Of a stretch of DNA of 8,600 nt, positions 6,467-8,600 are shown one piece after another. The notes under the pieces are model-generated. The model ran no database searches, was not told the origin of the DNA, and was given only the letters and a program-made list of their open reading frames with translations. A program made the position numbers and the translations under genes. Where the stretch lies: assembly GCA_903870185.1 (NCBI GenBank), contig CAIQCE010000146.1:1-8600 (forward strand), in the 5' to 3' direction. This DNA is from an uncultured Gammaproteobacteria bacterium. Lineage in GTDB: Bacteria; Pseudomonadota; Gammaproteobacteria; Coxiellales; Coxiellaceae. Position 1 is the stretch's first letter. Each line of letters opens with the position of its first letter.

Positions 6467-6710
6467 AGAGATTAAATATTGCGTCATCATCGGTCTCGTC
6501 GCCCTTAAACCTGCCCTTGACAATATCGAGCTCTCGCTGCAATGCTCGAATAATTTTTTTTGAATCATTGTCTGTATAGGTATAAGCCCGTCTATTGGCT
6601 AGGTTTCCAATTAGCCTAAGATCCTTTATGGTCTTAGTTACACGTTTATTTGCAAGTTCTACGAATTTCTCCCTTGGATCTCGCTTTTTAGTTGTATTTT
6701 TTGTATTCAT
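6465..6710 (-). CDS. Small basic helical protein, first gene of the ATPase operon
   Basis: An 81-residue protein that I do not recognise. Its first 15 residues are rich in Lys and Arg. The rest is predicted helical: FVELANKRVTKTIKDLRLIGNLANRRAY (about 17-44), then DNDSKKIIRALQRELDIVKGRF (about 48-69) and an acidic tail GDETDDDAIFNL. It has no standard HTH pattern, no Cys and no export signal. The core wording (ELANKRV...LRLIGNL-NR) looks like a conserved small-protein family that I have seen beside large ATPase genes, but I cannot name it. It is divergent from the restriction gene and first in the operon, a usual place for a local regulator. A structural subunit of the ATPase complex is equally possible. 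A TATAAT on the minus strand lies only 10 bases before the start, implying a very short leader. Confidence 0.75.
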   Translation of the reverse strand: MNTKNTTKKRDPREKFVELANKRVTKTIKDLRLIGNLANRRAYTYTDNDSKKIIRALQRELDIVKGRFKGDETDDDAIFNL

Positions 6711-6719
6711 AGCATGTTT

Positions 6720-6725
6720 ATTATA
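6720..6725 (-). promoter_or_regulatory. Candidate -10 box for the ATPase operon
   Basis: The minus strand reads TATAAT, a perfect consensus -10, ten bases before the ATG of the 81-residue gene. No good -35 stands at the right distance; the best 17-bp-spaced hexamer is TACAAT. Transcription from here would start almost at the ATG, giving a nearly leaderless mRNA. The region is generally A/T-rich, so a chance match is possible. Confidence 0.35.
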
Positions 6726-6743
6726 TGTATAGTTTCAATAAAA

Positions 6744-6784
6744 TTGTATATATATTTGATATGTATACAAAGAATCATCATAAA
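6744..6784 (+). promoter_or_regulatory. Promoter of the restriction enzyme gene with an overlapping operator-like inverted repeat
   Basis: On the plus strand TTGATA (6756-6761) and CATAAA (6779-6784) are separated by 17 bp, a good sigma-70 match that places the transcription start about 15 bp before the ATG at 6807. A perfect 7-bp inverted repeat, TTGTATA (6744-6750) and TATACAA (6764-6770) with 13 bp between, brackets the -35 box. A dimer bound there would block this promoter and could also affect the divergent operon. The whole 6711-6806 gap holds only these signals. Delayed or repressed nuclease expression is expected in restriction systems; the identity of the binding protein is unknown. 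Confidence 0.5.
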
Positions 6785-6806
6785 CTATTGATTAATAAAG
6801 AAAATA

Positions 6807-8132
6807 ATGATAAATAATTTTGCTGATTTAAAGCGGTTCTATTCTGACCGTGGGATTAGTAGACTTTACGTGAAGATTCTTTCTCCTAACGACAATTCAA
6901 AAAATCAAGTCTATTTTGGGCCTGGTTTTGAGGCTCTTAACTTATTTCCCATGGGTGAAATTGAGTCTGATCCTAGTGGCACAAATGCTATTTTTAAAGC
7001 CCCTTTAAATTTTTTTTGGCTTGGCGATGATTGCGAATTAGTTAAGGCCCCTAGTGCCCAATTAATTCTTTATCCACAGTATCCTGAGATTAGGTTTTCT
7101 GGTTTTATTAAAGGCTCGGACAGGTTAAAAATTCAATCTGCAAGAGACCTCATGATGTCTAGACTTCCTAGTAGAGTTTTATTTCTAGGTGTTGGTGACG
7201 GATCAAGAATTATTGGCGCTGTTTTTGATGGTGCACATTCAATAGCAAAAGAGTTTTTAGAGACTCAAGATGTATACCCTGAAGTTACCTCAATTTTTAG
7301 AAAAATAACTCTTTCTAAAGAGCTAGAGGGTGATGGCGATTCCAAGCAGATTTTACTTAGGGAGCTTTCTAGAATAAACAATTTAGGCTGGATTGATTCA
7401 CGAAGGCTTAATGCAAATGGTGACTTGATAGTTTGTTCTGCTCCGCAATGCGGGGGATATACGTTAGAAGCTCAATTTGGCATTATTCCAAATGGTCGTT
7501 CTGAGCCTGATTTTTTAGGCTGGGAAATTAAGCAGTATGGTCAAAATGTTTTGACGTTGATGACGCCTGAGCCTAATGGTGGTTTTTATGTTGAAAGGGG
7601 AGTCAAAGAGTTTGTTGAGCGCTATGGCTACCCTGATAGGGCGGGGAGGGTAGATAGAATGAACTTTGGAGGTATACATTACTGCGGACGAAAACACCCT
7701 ACTACAAATTTAACTATGGAATTAGTTGGCTATGATTTTGACAAAAATAAAATCACCGATTCTGATGGGGGTATATCTCTAGTTTCTATTACGGGTGAAG
7801 TTGCCGCATCTTGGTCTTTTTCGGGCATATTAAGTCACTGGAATAGAAAGCACCAAAATGCTGTTTATGTACCAAGTCAACATAGGACATCCCCTGAAAA
7901 TCAATATTCTTATGGGGCAGAAGTTTTCTTATGCGAGGGTACGGATCCTTTGCTATTTACTAAAGCCATCAAGGATCAGAAAATTTATTACGATCCTGGA
8001 ATTAAGGTTGAAAATATTAGCGCAGAAAGGCCTGCTGTAAAGCGACGTAGTCAATTCAGAATTAAATTAAAAGATATAGCTGGTCTATATAAGAGTGTTG
8101 TAAAAGAGGATGTAAATAACTTAGACAGATAA
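6807..8132 (+). CDS. Type II restriction endonuclease, MvaI/BcnI family with N-terminal extension
   Basis: A 441-residue protein. The C-terminal ~250 residues (about 190-441) look like a complete MvaI/BcnI-type nuclease, which alone is normally about 240 residues. The core is GGYTLEAQFGIIPNGRSEPDFLGWEIK: E221, D235 and E240-I-K242 fit the PD-(D/E)XK active site, and the G-x-E-L/TLE...GI...PDF-GWEIK wording is typical of this family. A later WSFSGILSHWNRKH (about 336-349) and an HYCGRKH stretch are probably DNA-contact regions. Known members cut CCWGG or CCSGG, which fits the Dcm-type methylase at 1815. The first ~185 residues (LKRFYSDRGISRLYVKILSPNDNSK...) are an extra domain of unknown role, possibly an effector or second DNA-binding domain by analogy with EcoRII. 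The gene has its own promoter and a weak ribosome site, and it ends 4 bp from a convergent gene. Confidence 0.88.
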   Translation: MINNFADLKRFYSDRGISRLYVKILSPNDNSKNQVYFGPGFEALNLFPMGEIESDPSGTNAIFKAPLNFFWLGDDCELVKAPSAQLILYPQYPEIRFSGFIKGSDRLKIQSARDLMMSRLPSRVLFLGVGDGSRIIGAVFDGAHSIAKEFLETQDVYPEVTSIFRKITLSKELEGDGDSKQILLRELSRINNLGWIDSRRLNANGDLIVCSAPQCGGYTLEAQFGIIPNGRSEPDFLGWEIKQYGQNVLTLMTPEPNGGFYVERGVKEFVERYGYPDRAGRVDRMNFGGIHYCGRKHPTTNLTMELVGYDFDKNKITDSDGGISLVSITGEVAASWSFSGILSHWNRKHQNAVYVPSQHRTSPENQYSYGAEVFLCEGTDPLLFTKAIKDQKIYYDPGIKVENISAERPAVKRRSQFRIKLKDIAGLYKSVVKEDVNNLDR

Positions 8133-8136
8133 TTTG

Positions 8137-8586
8137 TTAGTCATCATTACAAGTATCTAGCTTTACATAATTACTGGGCGGTCTTCCAGTTATCTTCAAT
8201 TCCCTGCCAAAAAGATTTATTTGATTCCCGAGATTAATTAGATGTCTTAGCCTCAGGCTATTTACTTTTCGTTCTGCTTTAGCTGCAGCTGTCTGCCTTC
8301 CATGTTTGTATTGTGGATGGTTAGTTCCTTTAAGGACATTTCTAGATTTATGTGCCCCATGTTTTTCGCAGGACCTACATCCATATGCTGGAGGATTCTG
8401 ACAGGGGATACCAGTTTTTGACTTAACAACGCAATGCTGAACCTCTTTCGGTGGACTAGATGTTGAATCGCATTGAATTTTGACCCACCCTTCGCATCGA
8501 ATATTGACCCAGGGCGGGTAGTTGATTTTGGACCCACCAACTGTGGATAAGTCTATCAAATAATCTGGTATTTTGTTGCGTAACAT
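8137..8586 (-). CDS. Zn-ligand small protein with an IS-derived N-terminus (5' end replaced)
   Basis: The open frame has 149 codons, but only about residues 43-149 look native. That part has C52, C62, C70, C73 and H76 in HCVVKSKTGIPCQNPPAYGCRSCEKHG, a likely Zn-binding knuckle. GTNHPQYKHGR (87-97) and a basic helix (about 100-120) follow. I recall similar small proteins with C...C-x2-C-x2-HG and NHP-YKHG in bacterial and phage genomes, all without known function; DNA binding is plausible. Residues 1-42 are read backwards through the terminal repeats of an IS21-like end, with the join at codon 42/43 (base 8461/8460). No in-frame ATG, GTG or TTG stands at the native start of the conserved part, so the original start was probably cut off. 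If expressed, the protein is a fusion starting inside the IS; otherwise it is a 5'-truncated pseudogene. It converges on the restriction gene with a 4-bp gap. Confidence 0.55.
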   Translation of the reverse strand: MLRNKIPDYLIDLSTVGGSKINYPPWVNIRCEGWVKIQCDSTSSPPKEVQHCVVKSKTGIPCQNPPAYGCRSCEKHGAHKSRNVLKGTNHPQYKHGRQTAAAKAERKVNSLRLRHLINLGNQINLFGRELKITGRPPSNYVKLDTCNDD

Positions 8587-8600
8587 TACCGTAATGGAAG
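8461..8600 (+). mobile_element. Terminal region of an IS21-family-like element, continuing past the window
   Basis: The left boundary is proposed at 8461, where the sequence begins TGTTGAATCG, the TGT end usual in IS21-type elements. Three related repeats with TGACCCA/GGACCCA cores follow, then CTGTGGATAAGTC. A block of short repeats at each tip is characteristic of the IS21 family, where the IstA transposase binds. No transposase gene is inside the window. An ATG at 8594 on the plus strand might open one, but only two codons are visible. Insertion here would explain the altered 5' end of the Zn-ligand gene. The target duplication cannot be checked because the other end lies outside. The family assignment is from pattern memory. 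Confidence 0.55.
8468..8536 (+). repeat. Three terminal repeats of the IS end
   Basis: Unit 1 (8468-8487) is TCGCATTGAATTTTGACCCA and unit 2 (8492-8511) is TCGCATCGAATATTGACCCA, identical at 18 of 20 bases with a 24-bp period. Unit 3 (8517-8536) is a decayed copy that keeps 13 of the last 15 bases and ends TTGGACCCA. All have the same orientation. They are the probable transposase binding sites of the element. Confidence 0.75.

Noticed and set aside
1815..8132. vsr-type mismatch nuclease or C-protein gene expected with some Dcm/type II systems
   Set aside because: I looked for both and saw no vsr-like motif and no small HTH controller; the 81-residue protein lacks a standard HTH pattern.
8262..8540. 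92-residue open frame on the minus strand inside the Zn-ligand gene
   Set aside because: It overlaps the Cys-motif frame almost fully, shows no recognisable domain and begins in IS terminal repeats; it is a shadow frame.
8584..8596. Palindrome CATTAC-C-GTAATG and an ATG at 8594
   Set aside because: This could be an operator or the transposase start, but only two codons are visible and the single-base loop forbids a normal hairpin; it is too little to call.

Overview
The window is AT-rich bacterial DNA, very probably from a Gram-negative proteobacterium. It has a type II lipoprotein signal, Sec-exported small Cys-rich proteins and an end that looks like an IS21-family element. The paired C-x3-GFK...F-x2-CVL motifs of the first two proteins remind me of freshwater Burkholderiales such as Polynucleobacter, but that is recollection and weak evidence. 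I see no tRNA, rRNA or CRISPR array.

Left part (1-1731). About 185 bases hold no gene but contain direct repeats and a C-run that could form a G-quadruplex on the minus strand. Two overlapping genes for small exported proteins follow, a lipoprotein and a Sec-secreted coiled-coil protein that share one Cys motif. Next comes an unrecognised 177-residue protein whose spacing of acidic residues resembles a PD-(D/E)XK nuclease core.

Central part (about 1757-8132). This looks like a composite restriction-modification island. On the plus strand is a Dcm/EcoRII/SsoII-type cytosine-C5 methyltransferase with an N-terminal HTH domain. Its start is preceded by an inverted repeat and a CCTGG site, as expected for self-regulation. 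At the other end, also on the plus strand, is a restriction enzyme whose C-terminal half is of the MvaI/BcnI type. Both families act on CCNGG-type sites, so the two genes fit as a cognate pair although they lie 3.7 kb apart. Between them on the minus strand is a tightly coupled four-gene operon: an 81-residue small protein, a 636-residue GHKL (MORC/MutL/Hsp90-type) ATPase, a 253-residue unknown and a 243-residue protein probably of the DUF6339 type. GHKL ATPases next to Dcm-type methylases have been described in prokaryotic restriction systems (Iyer, Abhiman and Aravind, from memory), usually with a Z1 helicase. I see no helicase here, so this is a compact or variant form. The 96-bp divergent region at 6711-6806 carries a good promoter for the restriction enzyme whose -35 box lies between the arms of a perfect 7-bp inverted repeat.

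Right edge (8137-8600). A small Zn-ligand protein on the minus strand converges on the restriction gene. Its first ~42 codons come from what looks like the terminal repeat block of an IS21-family element that continues out of the window, so its native 5' end has been replaced or cut off.

Working model (inference): the methylase marks CCWGG/CCNGG sites and limits its own expression, the MvaI-type enzyme cuts unmodified DNA, and the MORC-like operon supplies an ATP-driven accessory or second effector arm.
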